A stretch of DNA of 64,000 nt from Stratiolaelaps scimitus (taxonomy: Eukaryota; Arthropoda; Arachnida; Mesostigmata; Laelapidae): contig JABWDB010000003.1 of NCBI GenBank assembly GCA_019614645.1, positions 16,639,001-16,703,000 of the forward strand, in the 5' to 3' direction. How positions within the stretch are numbered: the stretch's first letter is position 1; every line of letters begins with the position of its first letter. Positions 50,528 through 63,407 of the stretch are shown piece by piece. Position numbers and translations under genes: made by a program. The notes beneath the pieces were generated by a model. The model did no database searches and was not told where the DNA came from. It saw only the letters and a list, made by a program, of their open reading frames with translations.

Positions 50528-53500
50528 CAGTTGTCTAATAATCACGCTATCAACTCAAGAAGTTGATACTCCCGTGAGAATACTGCTCGGTCCGCGGGAG
50601 GTGAATAGGTTCCCAGCGGTAACATGCTACTCTTACTCTGTGCTGCGAATGAGGAGAACTTGAGAAAAATTTGTCCCATGTGGTCTGCGCGCCAGCGTCG
50701 GCAGTACATCACCAAGAGAGGGTCAATCGATCGAAATCAGCGGTGATCCTTTATTGTGGTTAATTTTGTACACGGCTGTACCAGCAAACGATGCATCGAG
50801 TGGCCTTCACGTTACAAGGATCCCGCCAAAGGGCGTTGAACACGTCTGTCAATGGCAGATATTCAGACGTATGCATCTATTGTCACCTGAGGCCCGATTT
50901 GTGGTGCCCTTCAAACAAGCGGTCTACCAAAGCGGAGAGTATTGTCAATATGTCAAAACGGTTCCGATTAGCCAAGATAATTTCGCTTCTAACTAGAAAT
51001 TCGACATCATACACAAACACGAAACGTTTTTGTGTGCGACGGTTTTGCGTTCACGTCGGTTCCAGCAGAGCCGACGAGAACTCGTTACACTAGCGAGACT
51101 TTACTCGTTGCCCGCAGTTGCCTTCTGCACCCATATAAATCTTTTTATTATCTTATTATATTTTTTTTATTCACAGCAACCGTAAGCTCGTCAAAGGACT
51201 TGAGGCAATCGATCGCCTTAGGACAACGGCGCGCACCTGTCGAGAAATTTCGATCCGACAACTACCGTCCCGATCCCATCGTCATCATGAGCATTTTCGT
51301 TTGCGGCAGCCACCGCCAGCAGCAGCGTCCAATCTGTATTAGACAGCGCACCACCGATTCGTTGCAGGTCTCATCGTTCATGTCAGTGCATTGCAGCATT
51401 ACAACACGATTGCTGGATAAAATCCCCTCTCCCGATGCGACGGAGGGAAGAAGTGGCGGCGTCTGGTTGGCCACCTAAAATCAGATAGAGGCCACTTTAC
51501 TCCCTGGTTACTGAACGTGACGATGGTAACCGCGCCAATTGGGATTGTTAGTGCCCACTCGCGCTAAAGAGGATCGCCGCCGCGGACGGCTCGGTCCTGC
51601 TCGGCCTGCACCGGGGCTGGCTGGACCCGGCACAATGCAAACAGGCCAGCTCGAACCGGCCACAAGGAGCACTCCAACTCGTGGGAGAAACCGGCTCGTT
51701 GTGCGAGGACTCAAAAGGTGAACTTGTCAATTTCTTCCGGGACGTAGTTTTACTGTCAATCAACGACAGCCTTCTCAAGCACCCGACAATCACCAGACTA
51801 TCAGCGTCCTAGTCGATGACCTGTTGAAGGTGCGCTTTGATGCCAAGAGGCTTGACCTACTGATGGATGGCGGACAAGGAAGAAACAGATGTACCAACCA
51901 AATGGCGGCAGGTTAGAGGTTAGATAGCCCAGTGAAACGACGAGTTGAGATAACGTAAACTGGATTGAGAAGAGAACCGCAGCAATATCCAGATATACGA
52001 CACGTAGAGGGACACATACGACTTAATCGATTCAAGGAGTTTGCGACGTAGAATTGAAACATCTAAATCTACTTTATTATTGGGCTCGCGCTGTTTTTAA
52101 ATGAGCATCAACCAGTTCCCTGCGTATTATTTTAGCGATAAACTTTCAAATTAACAACAATGATGTGTTTACACGTGGGGCGTGTCATCTAGATTGAATC
52201 GGTATTGCACTTTTGGTATTACTGAGGTCAGGCGACCCTCAAGTTTTCTCTCACAATAGCATCCGCACGAGGAATGGCTCGGAGGGGATGCATCTCGTCA
52301 CCCCTACAAGCAACCAAAATAACTTCCATGGACAAACAGGAAATACAATCAAGGGCATATATTTCAATAACGCGTTCAACGAAAAAAACAAAAACTTGTA
52401 ACCTATACTACTTACTTGTGCTCTCGTAAAGTTCCAAGATCAAGTTGATTCCCGCCTGTCGAAAGAGAAATATCCCAACGCTTAGTTCAGAGAAAAGAAG
52501 ATCCAATTAGCGTCGTACAGTTCCAACTGTATTTAGCGCGCGGGCAAACAGGTTCGCGCATAGTTACAACACAAGTGGCGATAGGCGAGTTACAACAACA
52601 AAGATCAACACTCTTCATTAACATCGTGTTTCTTGTAGATCCGAAGTGGTAAGCGTGAACTAAGTTATTCTTGAAAAATACCTCAGACCCCTGTCTCCGT
52701 TTCGCATTTAAAGAAAACTACTCGTTTTTTTCTGTATGGAAAAATGTAGGATATGGAAAATATCCTCCCCTCAAACAAAAAATAAAGAAAATGATATGGA
52801 TTATGACTGTGCATCTCACGATTGGTCGATTTATCACATCACCGCTATGTTGCGTCAAGAAATCTCAATATATGCAATCGAAATGGAAATTTGTTCAATG
52901 TCGATTAACCACCGGTTCAGTATCAAATTCAGTGCAGCGTTCAGTATCAGACATTTACCTCGAAATTGGTATCCACTGTAGGAAAAGCAACGTTTCATAT
53001 AGTACGTCCATCTCTGTGTATTGACTTTTAATAAATAAAAGAAAACATTACAAGGTCAAACTAAATCCACGAAAGTTATGCTTAAGTTTGTCCCCAAATA
53101 TATACGGGAGGAATGAATACATCTTGATCAGACCCAAACACGCGGCCCAATTGCCGCACTCGTAGAGAGCGATGCCATCAACGCTGAATCGAAAAATAAC
53201 AAATAAGGCTAATTATTAAGGAAAACTTGAAACGAATGCGATAGAGTATGATGTAATTACACAGAGTGTACAATGTGAATAGTTTACGCTATGTTCACTT
53301 TGTGGCACCTCGAAACAATTGTTTATATTTTTCAGCCCCATGGCTTTGTTTACAGACTCCGGGGAAGTTCATGCTTAGACAATTATGGCTATTTAACGGC
53401 ACCTATCATCCGAGAGGGTAGGTCGGTAGCCAGTAATTTGAAATATCGACCGGTTGAACCTGGCTTTTTTCCTCTCTCGACGACAAGGGCGAAATGAAAA

Positions 53501-54795
53501 ATTGTGATATATAGAGCGCGTACGCAGATGCGGAGCAGCTAAATGTGTTTGAGAGAGGCCGTCGCCAATGGTTTCTCTACAGTAAATATGTTTGCGATTC
53601 GCTTCATTCTGGCACTCTAATCTGTGTTTATTTTCCATAGCTGCCGCGTGAACTAGCCAGGCGAACTATGGCAATCTAAACGAAGGTTGTATTACAATCA
53701 GATATCGTACTGTGAAAAATCGACCTAACAATCCTGGAAACCAATAGGCTGAAAGCGAGGTCAATCTTCTATGGTGGGACGGTCGCTCAGTCACAAGGGT
53801 GGGAAAATCTTTCTCAAATTAGCTAAGAACATCCATATCACTGGGGACCCGACGTAACGTGCTGCCAGCAAAATATACTATCTCGATGCAAAGTTGTATC
53901 TCGAGCGTTCAGTCAGGTGAATCAAATGAAAAAACACAGCACAGGGGATCCTTTTACCCGAATTAGTTCGTTTGAACGTCCATTGCGTATCTACGCATGA
54001 TTTTCTAAAATTCTCACGACTCCACCCTTTAGGAAGGTTCTTCATGACGAGAGGGGAAGCGAGAGAGAGAGAGAGAGAGATGGATAGGAAGCTGATACTA
54101 TATTACTTGTTCTGCATAGGATACAGGCTAAAACAACATATATCTTTAGATATACATTGACAAACTCCATATCGAATGTCTTGATAAAATAAGATTAAAT
54201 TCTCTCACGTACCCGTCTTGCCCGAGCGTTGTAGGCCGCGGCGAACGGAACGGTGCTCTGTCACGTCTATTTGACACCGCTATCCCTGGACAACGCCTGT
54301 GCGTGCTTACCTCGAATGATTCACTGAAGACAACATATTGAACTAGTTTGCAGAGACCCATGCGTAATAGGTAGGCTGCCATAACAAAAAAGTAAACCTG
54401 TGCCTTTGGAAACGTGTGCGTCAACTTCGCTAAACCAGTCTAAGAAATAATGGCATAAAATTTGTGTTTTCTTCCAAGGAGTTCCAACGTGTGTAGTTGA
54501 CGTTTCCAGAACTCTACGAATAATAATAGTAATTATTAATTGCAATAATAATAAATATATGCATCATATCAACACGTGGCATGCAGTAACACGCCATGCT
54601 GTTTTTTTTCTGGCAGAGGAAGAAATTGTTATAGAAAAGCTGTCCATCAATAGCTATGTATCATGATCATGATACATTTAATAGAGAGCGGCTCAGTACT
54701 AAGGCGTGAAGGCGGGAAAATCTTGCCGCCACTCGAATGGACTTTTTTTTGTCGAGCTCAAGACTGTTTATTCCCACCAGCGTTTGTCTGGATGG

Positions 54796-54800
<5 letters not shown>
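50528..54800. other. Non-coding stretch
   Basis: I see no recognisable gene. A plus-strand frame of 148 codons at 51032-51478 and a GC-rich patch at 51540-51720 that is open on both strands are unassigned. The GA tract 54061-54080 and a 22-bp palindrome at 54656-54677 are the only clear structures. Confidence 0.55.
54656..54677. repeat. Perfect 22-bp palindrome
   Basis: The two 11-base halves, ATGTATCATGA and TCATGATACAT, are exact inverse complements with no spacer. Confidence 0.92.
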
Positions 54801-54802
<2 letters not shown>

Positions 54803-54834
<32 letters not shown>

Positions 54835-54860
54835 TTTGTTTGTTTGTGTGTGTGTGTGTG
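54803..54860. repeat. Compound (TG)n-(TTTG)n-(TG)n microsatellite
   Basis: Fourteen TG units, then about four TTTG units, then about seven TG units. Confidence 0.92.
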
Positions 54861-55582
54861 CATTTGTTCAGTTTCTAGATTCGTCTATAGGTCGAGTCCG
54901 GGCAACACGTTCTAGAAATGATGTTATGTTGTTATTTCTTTCCACGGTGTCGCGAAGCGCTAATGCCATACCAGCCGCGAACACAATTCCCGCCGGCGGT
55001 TGATTATCGGCGACACCAGTAGTAGTAATATCATAGTTGTATTATACATTGACGCTACGGCCGGCAGCAGGAGCAGCAGCAACAGCAACAACAACCACAA
55101 CGACAACCACTTCCACAGTTTCGAGTATTGTCCGCCAGAAACGGGAGGCCAACGTGCGTTGGAAACGCTGTCGTCACAGTCAGGTGTGGGAACCAGCGGT
55201 TGGAAGAGGAGCTCAGCGAGCTGGTCGGCCGATCAAACCAAGACCGGGAACAGCGGGAACAAACAAGTCCATGGCTGGACGACGCTACACTTTTCGATTG
55301 TAGCGGCTGATTGAGCTGCGCTACTGGTGGCCGATGGTGGGCCACGTCATCCATCTTTCGGTAAAGTACCCATAATAATAATAATAATAATAATGTATCA
55401 GAAAAAGCAAACAGTAACCGCGACAGACACGCGTCTAACGGAACAAAAAGAAACATGGGACAGCTCAGTGGGAGCATCGGCGGTGGACAGCGCTGCTGCT
55501 GCTGCAGTTGGTGTCGGCAGCTACAAACGAACTATTTCTAAACATCACCAGATAATGACGGCTGAAAGATAGAAGTACTAGA

Positions 55583-55615
55583 ACACGGCCGAGAGTCATG
55601 CGATCTCGGCTGTGT
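55583..55615. repeat. 12-bp GC-rich hairpin, 9-base loop
   Basis: The arms ACACGGCCGAGA and TCTCGGCTGTGT pair throughout, with one G.U in the plus sense. Confidence 0.88.
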
Positions 55616-57528
55616 CTGATTTTTGAATAGGTAAGCTGGCGATAGCAATACGCGTGTGGGCGTTCGACCCTCACGCACCCCCAAGTGTGAAAGTGTGGAC
55701 AACGTCGAACTTCATATTCACACGACAAACCAAACTGTCGAGCAGAACCTTCTGATGGACGATGGAGTTCGTTTGGATTGAATATGAATTCCGCCCCCGG
55801 CCCCCCGCCCCCCGCGCACTCCTGCAGAAAAATCGGCCAGCAAATTCGAATCAATAGATCGCATAGATCTTTATTTATCACTTTATTGTTATTATGGTTT
55901 GTGCGCGTATCGCTGCATGTGCGAATGAACCGGATGATGATGCGCAGACTAAATAAAGAAGAAGTAACACAGGTTTTTTTTATGATGACGATGAGTAATT
56001 ATAATTATTATTATTATTAGTAATATTATTATTGAACATCGTGTTTGTATCCCAGCGATGAGGCCCAGTGACTGACCCAAACAATTTGGAGTTTTTAGCG
56101 TTAAGTCACCGCGCGTAGTTATCATTATTATAGATTCCAGACACCCCATAGTAACGAAAGCGCAGTACTGGCACATTGTAATCGCGCTGATCGATGAGGC
56201 GTCTCATCATCCCGAAGTAGAATATGACGAGAAGGCACTTTACGTTAACTAATTGAAATTGGTGAATAGATATGGATGTCAAAAAGTTGCAACAGTATCT
56301 ACCCATAAACTTGATCAAGAACAATGACCATCGGCGCATAGATAGATACTTCATAGACGCATGGATTTACTGCTATAAAATGGCGGGGCTCTAGCGAGGC
56401 AGGCATCGTATATGCACAGTCTACATATATCTGCATATACACAATATATTCTATTGTACATAAACGCACTGTGTGCATTGAATTCACCGCGTGTCGAGGT
56501 GCCATAGACAGTACATGAGCAGATGGGTCGATAGAAACATAAGTGTTAGATGATTTCCTGTGTCCTCAGGTTGTGCGCGTGTTTATGATAACCGGCACTC
56601 TGCTACACTAGACATTTCCGGCTGACTCCTCTGTAAGCGGCCGACGGGTTGTTCTATGAGTGGCCACAATATAATAAAGCTGGTTTCAAGTAAATGCAAT
56701 CGTTCAGTTGGGAGTTTTCGCTTTGGGGTCGTCCGTCAATTCACTCGCGGCGGTTCGCCGCTTGACACAAAGGCAGTGTGTTGTTGCAGTACCCAGAGAC
56801 ATTGGCAATTGACACGCTGATAACAACGCCCAAGCAGCACATTTATATGCTGTGCTTCAACAACGATATAAGCCTCCGTTGTGTGTGTGTGTGTCCCTTG
56901 TGTGATTGGGTGAGGCGTCGACAAGCCCGTAAGATGCTTGCGGGTCTATTCGCGGACGATATCTCTTCACGGGCGAGTTCCGTGTTCATTCGCAACGTGA
57001 CACATTGTCATGTTTCACTTTCTGAATCACGTTGTTCTTCTTGATCGATCATGCATCGCCGTTGATCATCATGCATTGTCGGCGGCAGTTGTACCTTTTT
57101 ACTCTGAGCTTTAAGCCTATAAACACGCCAGTGTCGACAACGAACGAAAAAATAGATAAGTTGTTACATATGTATAATATAATATCAATATCACCAGCGG
57201 AAAAAGCTGAAGCTAAAACCTTAGCTGAAATAATTCGATCGTGCTTTGATTTTAGTTCAGCAAACGGTGCTCATCATACTTTCGATCCGCGGGTGGACTG
57301 GTGAATACAAGGATCCCTTTGATTTTCAATCAACACCTGACTCTTCTCAGTTTCAATCGGATCCTTGCTCTCCTAGATCAGTGCGCGGTTCTGCAGTGTT
57401 CCTTTATCCGCTTGATGTCTTCGGCATCACCATCGCTTGTCAGTGTTACAGACGTCGTCGGGGATGCGCAGCCCTTTAGCGACCTGCTTTCCTGTACGCG
57501 TCATACAACGTAATATGGCGAAATCGAC

Positions 57529-57579
57529 GTGTTCATTTGTACCCCCACGGCACATTTGAGTGGGGGTACAAATGAACAC
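57529..57579. repeat. Perfect 20-bp inverted repeat, 11-base loop
   Basis: The left arm 57529-57548 and right arm 57560-57579 are exact inverse complements (they begin GTGTTCATTTG and end CAAATGAACAC). Each arm includes a C5/G5 run next to the loop GGCACATTTGA. Complementarity stops abruptly at both ends. Confidence 0.93.
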
Positions 57580-59253
57580 TTCGTAAATGTGAGTACAACT
57601 CTTATCGTTACACAATATGCCAGTGGACTCGATTCGGTTTGAGGTTAGATCCAACTCTGTACCGATGACCGGGGTTGGGTTGTGTCGCTTGTTGCGAACA
57701 GGCTCTCGCTTTGTGTGCAAGTATACAATACACATCGAAATGTTTTCGAGCGTCCATTGCCAACCGGTGTCGCTGCGATGATCAAGCTCGATGATAGCCT
57801 TACACGATCGATAGACGAATCAAACTCGTATCTAACCCGACACTTCGGATCGGTAGATTTTGTAGATTTCGAATATTTCATCAATTCGATAGGCTATCAT
57901 AATCATCATTATCATCTAATATCATTACGAAATCATTATCTTAAGAACGACGTTCAACGCCGACTACGATTATGGGCCGATGGTGTCTGCTATCCTCGGC
58001 AGAGCAGAGATATAGGAGCAATCCCGCCGGCCAGATCCCGGACCACAAGCGTCTCGTGCCATTATTATTATTACTATTATTATTAATCGAGGAATGCGGT
58101 TAACACATTGTTCAGTGGCGGTCATAATAACCCTCAAATCGATCGACTATTGCACCTCTTCCTCTTCTTCGTTTTTCTTCTGTTCGTTGACTTTTGTTTG
58201 CTTTTCTCATTGCTCTCCATTCTCGTGCGCTCGTTTAAAGCTACTCCATGCGGTTCAAACGGGGTCCGTCGAAACGGTCACATCCTGTTGCTGCGGTCGC
58301 TGCTACCGCTGCCACCGTTGTCCTAGTGAATCATTTTAAATCACATTTTGTTTTTGTCGATGCAGCATTTTTCTTCATTTTTTCTCGTTTCAATTGTAAT
58401 GATGACAGCTATGACGACATTGATGCTACTGTAACATCTGCTGCTGCTGCGGCGGCGGCGGCGGCTGCCGGTGATGATTTCATGCGGCCGAAGATGATGT
58501 GAAACTAAAGCGGAAGAGACCTGCGTTCATCACATTTCCATTGGATCTGATGTTATGCGATGCGACCCGATACACAAGCAGCAAAAAGCACTTCGGCGGC
58601 AGGCAGCGAATTCGCATTCGCAGGGCAGGAAGAATTGGTCCTCCTTTTCTCTATGGGCCAGCGCTGTGTCTGTCGATGTTTCTCGTGTGGCTACGCATCC
58701 TCGATGTGTAGCCAGTCATCTACGGGACTAGCAAATTGTGGTGACGCTTTCTGGTGACCGCCGAGCGGGGCTGGCACGTGAATCTGGCTGACGACAAAGC
58801 CACTACAGGAGCGATTCAGTCACACAGCGAGCGGACGTGGTAGTCGCCGTGCGTAATAACAACGGTAATAAGCATCGACAAGCCACATACCATCGAAAAT
58901 TTCCGAGACACCGCCCAGCAGGGCACAGACGCCACATCAGTGAAACGTCGAACTCGTGAGCTCGCCCCAGGGATGGAACAGTGAAGATAGATCGATAAAT
59001 GAGAATACCAAGTTACACAGTGTCAGATAACAACAGCAAACGACAGTGGAGGGTCCGATTGAATACAACGGTATTCAGCATACGTCAGTGATTCAAGGCT
59101 AAAGCAACATCGCGTACAATCTGTGGTTACGTGCCGGTCTCCGTTGCTATGAACAATCCGCAGGCTAATTAGATGATCTAAGTGGAGTGTAGCTTTCTTT
59201 TGGTTGGCTCATCCCTTAAGTGATGGATCGGAACCTACTCATGAGATCGTGGC

Positions 59254-59267
59254 GGGGGGGGGGGGGG
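59254..59267. repeat. G14 homopolymer
   Basis: Fourteen G in a row, the longest homopolymer in the window. The C12 at 13725-13736 and the 10-base runs at 31022-31031 and 34578-34587 are similar. Confidence 0.92.
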
Positions 59268-59724
59268 CAAGCATGGACTATTTCTAGTAAGTCAATAGAT
59301 TGTATCGATCAAACTTCAGCGATTGCAAAGAACACCCTCCAGAACTGCATCGACTAGCAGCGCGAATACGAACAACACTGTATCTACTGTCTTCTTGTGA
59401 AGCGGAAATATTCTAATCTCAAGCCTGTAGTCGTTATTGTTGACGTCATTCACATGCGAACCGATTCGCGTCGCACATTTCACATTGCGACGGCTGGTGC
59501 GGATCAACAGGAAGGAACGAACAGATTAGGCTCTTCTCATTCCCTTGGAACAATATTTTTGCTCAGCTACCTTCTTTAGATCAGTTATGGAAGGTGCTTT
59601 GCTATGCTTTTGTTGCTGATTATAATACATAGTCCAATTGTGTAGTGTAATGAATTTAAGTCCAATTGGGACTCTGACACAATTTACCGGCCAAATCAAC
59701 CAAGTTGACTAAGTCGGGCTTTTC

Positions 59725-59773
<49 letters not shown>
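59725..59773. repeat. Interrupted (TA)n microsatellite
   Basis: Two AT runs separated by ACAT, then ATTATATATAT. Confidence 0.9.
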
Positions 59774-61403
59774 GGACTCATAGAGGTCCACCTGCACAGT
59801 GAGTTAATACACGAAGACTGGTGCCACTTTGTCTCAAGCCAATTGTTCATTCCAAATGCCGTGTGCGTGTGTATGAGGCGTAAACGTATCATACGCACCT
59901 GCTGTTGGCCTCAAGGGTGCGACGAAAATATCGAAGAGATATGATGCTCGCTTGAAACAGAGACGACGCAGCAGTAGCGCTGTGGCGGAGGTGTCCGAGA
60001 AATAGAAGAAGTTCGTGGTGGGCTTGAGCTGGGAAAGCCACGCTAAGGGTTTCGTTTGATCAGATCCAGTGCCGCTGTCGTCGACATCCAGCAGCGGGTC
60101 GCACGGGAGGCCAGCCCATAAACACGTCACTCCAATAGAGTGAACACTCGCACCCGGACACACATACAGCCGATGCGGTAAAGCTATAGTGCACAAGCAC
60201 ACAAATACCCACATAGAGTCGATGCACACTCAGTATTGCCTCATAGCGGCAGCAGCAGCAACAATCAGCTTCTCAAAGCTTCTCTCTTCCATAGGGTGGG
60301 CCAATAGTCATACTGGTGCAACCCCTGTCGTCAAGCTTTAGCTACCAACAGATCAGGTTCAGAAGTTCGTAAAAAGCATGAACAATGATGAGTGACGATT
60401 CCGGTGATATATCAGCAAGGTGCTGCTACATTGACTCCACGCGCTAAAGGCTACAGGGTTAGGAAGCGTTTGACACGACGCTGCCTTGTCTAATTGTAGC
60501 ATCTCGTTTTGTTTTTCTTTTCAAAAAGTCAATTTGTCCGTGAAAGGCCGTATGCTGAGTGGTGGCCTTTGAAAATTGTGATCATGAAAGGAATGAACTG
60601 AGATGGATTTGCCTTTTCAATAACAACGAAATAACAGAGATATACTATACCAGCCATTGTGGAAACATGCGTCGCGTAAATGCAGCCTGTTAAGCTTAGG
60701 GATCCATATGTGCCTGTGTGACCAGGGTGACGTAATTCTGATTAAGATAGGTGCAGTGGTGCTATGTATGATGGAACATCGCTCCACCCGCTCAACTCTA
60801 CAGAAAACATCGACTGCTACATGAGACTTGAGCCGAAAATGTGTACACGTACACTTGTGTGCTCGTCGATAATTACGACAATTTATATCGATACAATCTA
60901 TCTTACTTGAATGGCAAGCATAGATCTATATAATATTTAGAATGTTCATACATGAATATTAACTACTCGCAAGTTGTAATCATCAATAGCCTTCAGTTGA
61001 ATTATGTTTGTTAGATAAGACGTTGTCCACGAACGAACGGAATTACTTTTCTTTAACGGTTCGTTTGCTCGATTTTCGCTTCTTAACTAGCTAGTGTAGA
61101 AGATACGAGATTTCGAAGACGAGCATTGATTCATTGTCGCGTGTGAAAGACAACGGAGATACTGACAATAAAATAAGTGTTGGTATGGCACCCAGATATA
61201 AGTCGGCTTATACAGCTTATACAACGACGATCCCTACATGCAACGGCCAGTAGAGGGTGGATAGGTTAAGTTTACAGCGGGGCCAAAATACCATTCGGTC
61301 AGACGGTCCCCCTTTCCCCATTGTTCTTTATCACCCTTCACGAGCGGTACTTCACCTCATTGTGTTGGCAATGAGGCAGTATATTGTAGAAATGGAACAT
61401 ATG

Positions 61404-61420
61404 ATATATATATATATATA
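61404..61420. repeat. (TA)n microsatellite
   Basis: About eight AT units. Confidence 0.9.
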
Positions 61421-61859
61421 CCATGATAGCTCCGAACAGAGCTCGCGAGTGTCCGGATGAAGCACACCTCTGGGCAGAGCAAAAATTGGCAAGCGACGGA
61501 ACTGAGCGGCCAGTTTTTTTTTCCATCCAAAACGATAACTCGTGCGATACGATCTATGTCTTTTGAAGACGGCCAACATGCCTTTTGTACGCTGGACTAC
61601 GAACATACGTTCGTGTTAGGACTCGCTGCTGGCTGTGGCGTTCGGGGCATGATCTTGTTTTCGGGGATTGTGAGCAATTGGCCTGTCCGTGTGCGTGTCT
61701 CCTGTCAATACGTGACAATGGTCTCTTGATACACTCGTCCAGGAGTCAACCGCAGTAGGGCAAGCTCCCCGAACGTATGCACGCAGCCATTTTATTATAG
61801 CTATTCGTCCTTACCGCTTCGTGCATGAAAGGGCGATCCTGCCCTTTCGAGTGCTACAT

Positions 61860-62451
61860 GCAGCATGGTCGTCTGTGGACATTTTTACGTTGGCGAGCCG
61901 AAGAGACGCACGGCCGCAGCACTAGTAAACGTTTTAGCTAGCGGGCCACTCACTGGCCGTAGACGGCTCTTCGTTTAAGTGGTAAGTAGTTTCAGTTTAA
62001 GCTCTCGGATGCGCGACCCGAACGGCCGGCGCATAGACTCTAGCAGTGGCGAGTGGAGGGTCGATTGGTTCGCGTCGTCCGTTCGTCGGATGGATCTTAA
62101 CTATGGCTTAGCTTGTTGCTGGCTTGCATCGTAAACTATCTGCACACAGATGTGGGAGGGACGATCCCCGCAACGTCAATGTAGCTGTGGCTGCCTGCGT
62201 GTGTGTCTGTGTACATGTGAATGTGTATATGCTTCGGGTAAAGAAAGGCGAACGAGCGAGGAATAACCAGGCGGAGCGGCGTCGCGGAGATGGAATAGAT
62301 CAGTTTGCTGGCTCGCCGCTGACTGGCGGTCGTCCGGTCAATCAGTAGTCAGTCAGGCTAATAACTGAGCCCGAAGGGCGCCACGGAGGAAGAGCAAGAG
62401 GAAAATAAAAAGGGGGCCAAGAAAAGGAAAGGAACGAACGAAAGAAGACGA

Positions 62452-62513
<62 letters not shown>

Positions 62514-62600
62514 CTTCGTTTCATTTTTATGGGTCCCCCCGGCCACCGCTGCCCCCGCACGCCTTTGTCATCTCCACCGGCGAAGGCTCGAGCAAATCTA
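61860..62600. other. CpG-rich patch around the (CTG)19 repeat
   Basis: GC- and CpG-rich sequence with an A/G-rich segment (62388-62450) just before the trinucleotide repeat. It could be a promoter or 5' exon of an unseen transcript. No domain is seen in any frame. Confidence 0.35.
62454..62510. repeat. (CTG)19 / (CAG)19 trinucleotide repeat
   Basis: Nineteen uninterrupted CTG units on plus, that is CAG on minus. Two minus frames cross it without a stop: one gives poly-Gln (62358-62546, starting MAGGTHKNETKK) and one poly-Ser (62342-62560). CAG repeats coding for Gln are common in arthropod regulatory proteins, but the flanks here show no recognisable protein. Coding status is unknown. Confidence 0.92.
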
Positions 62601-63407
62601 TACGCGGAAATTACGCAATGAGCTACTTTTCAGTTAGCAGATACCACGTGTATATTATGTTTATATCTATATTTAGCAGGAGGCTAGTATTTTTTGACGT
62701 CGTTTGAAACACACAAACCGCGCGCGCCCTAGTGGCGGTGCTTGACAAAAAACCATGCGGATGTCTGCATCATTGTGAGCGGCGGAGGAAGAAGTGTAAA
62801 CAACTGTTCAGGTCGTAGTAACTGTGAGGCAAGTCTTTAGATATGTATTGTCGCTTGGGTACTCGTACCAAATACGGTCCAAGGTGATACACGCGGAGAG
62901 TTGGAGCTACAGTCACAAGATTCTGGGTGGATGAAACAAGTGGACAAGTGGACTTCTTTCATTCTGGTTGAGCTTAACGTGCAATTAATGCATAATTATC
63001 TGATGAATAAAACTAATATATACATATATATGTACAAGGTACATTGTATGAGTTGAGATAACCTCTTGTGGATTTCAAGCTGTTGTGCTATATACTGCCA
63101 TACCATAGAATATGATACCAGCACTAAAACGTTGCCTGGTAACTGACCGTTTGCCGGCTCCGTCGTATGCATTATGGCGAGGATTACAATTTTTTGTGCT
63201 CTTTAAAATTGTGCTCATGCCCGAGAACAGTATAGGCTTCCAGAGCTAGTTCGCTCTGCTGGCTGCTATTTTATACAGTATCAAATTGCTCATTCAGCGA
63301 TGCTTCCTATGTTTCATCTGTTCGATGTACCGACTTCTATATAAGAGATAGGTATACATCGCCAGCATATATAATAGATTACCAGGGGATGAGCTGAAAT
63401 TGAGTGA
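62601..63407. other. Non-coding stretch
   Basis: Nothing beyond a short AT palindromic patch (TATATACATATATATGTA, near 63017-63034). Confidence 0.6.

Larger units (their letters stand above)
54861..58800. other. Mixed stretch, partly GC-rich, no assigned gene
   Basis: Includes CAG/CAA-type low-complexity sequence (55063-55110), (AAT)n arrays at 55371-55394 and 56000-56034, the hairpins at 55583-55615 and 57529-57579, an (ATT)n tract at 58059-58085 and a CTG/CGG run at 58440-58470. Plus frames at 57032-57304 and 57682-58086 read naturally in places but lack start or splice support. Confidence 0.5.
58801..61860. other. Non-coding stretch
   Basis: Holds a 14-base G run (59254-59267), the interrupted (TA)n array 59725-59773 and a (TA)n at 61404-61420. 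The remainder is unstructured, with short open frames only. Confidence 0.6.

Noticed and set aside
55583..55615. Hairpin followed by a T-rich stretch, like a bacterial Rho-independent terminator.
   Set aside because: The surrounding sequence is clearly eukaryotic, with no gene ending there. It is kept only as a hairpin.
62342..62560. Poly-Ser frame over the trinucleotide repeat as a protein.
   Set aside because: The competing poly-Gln frame is equally open and neither flank is recognisable. It is recorded as a repeat only.
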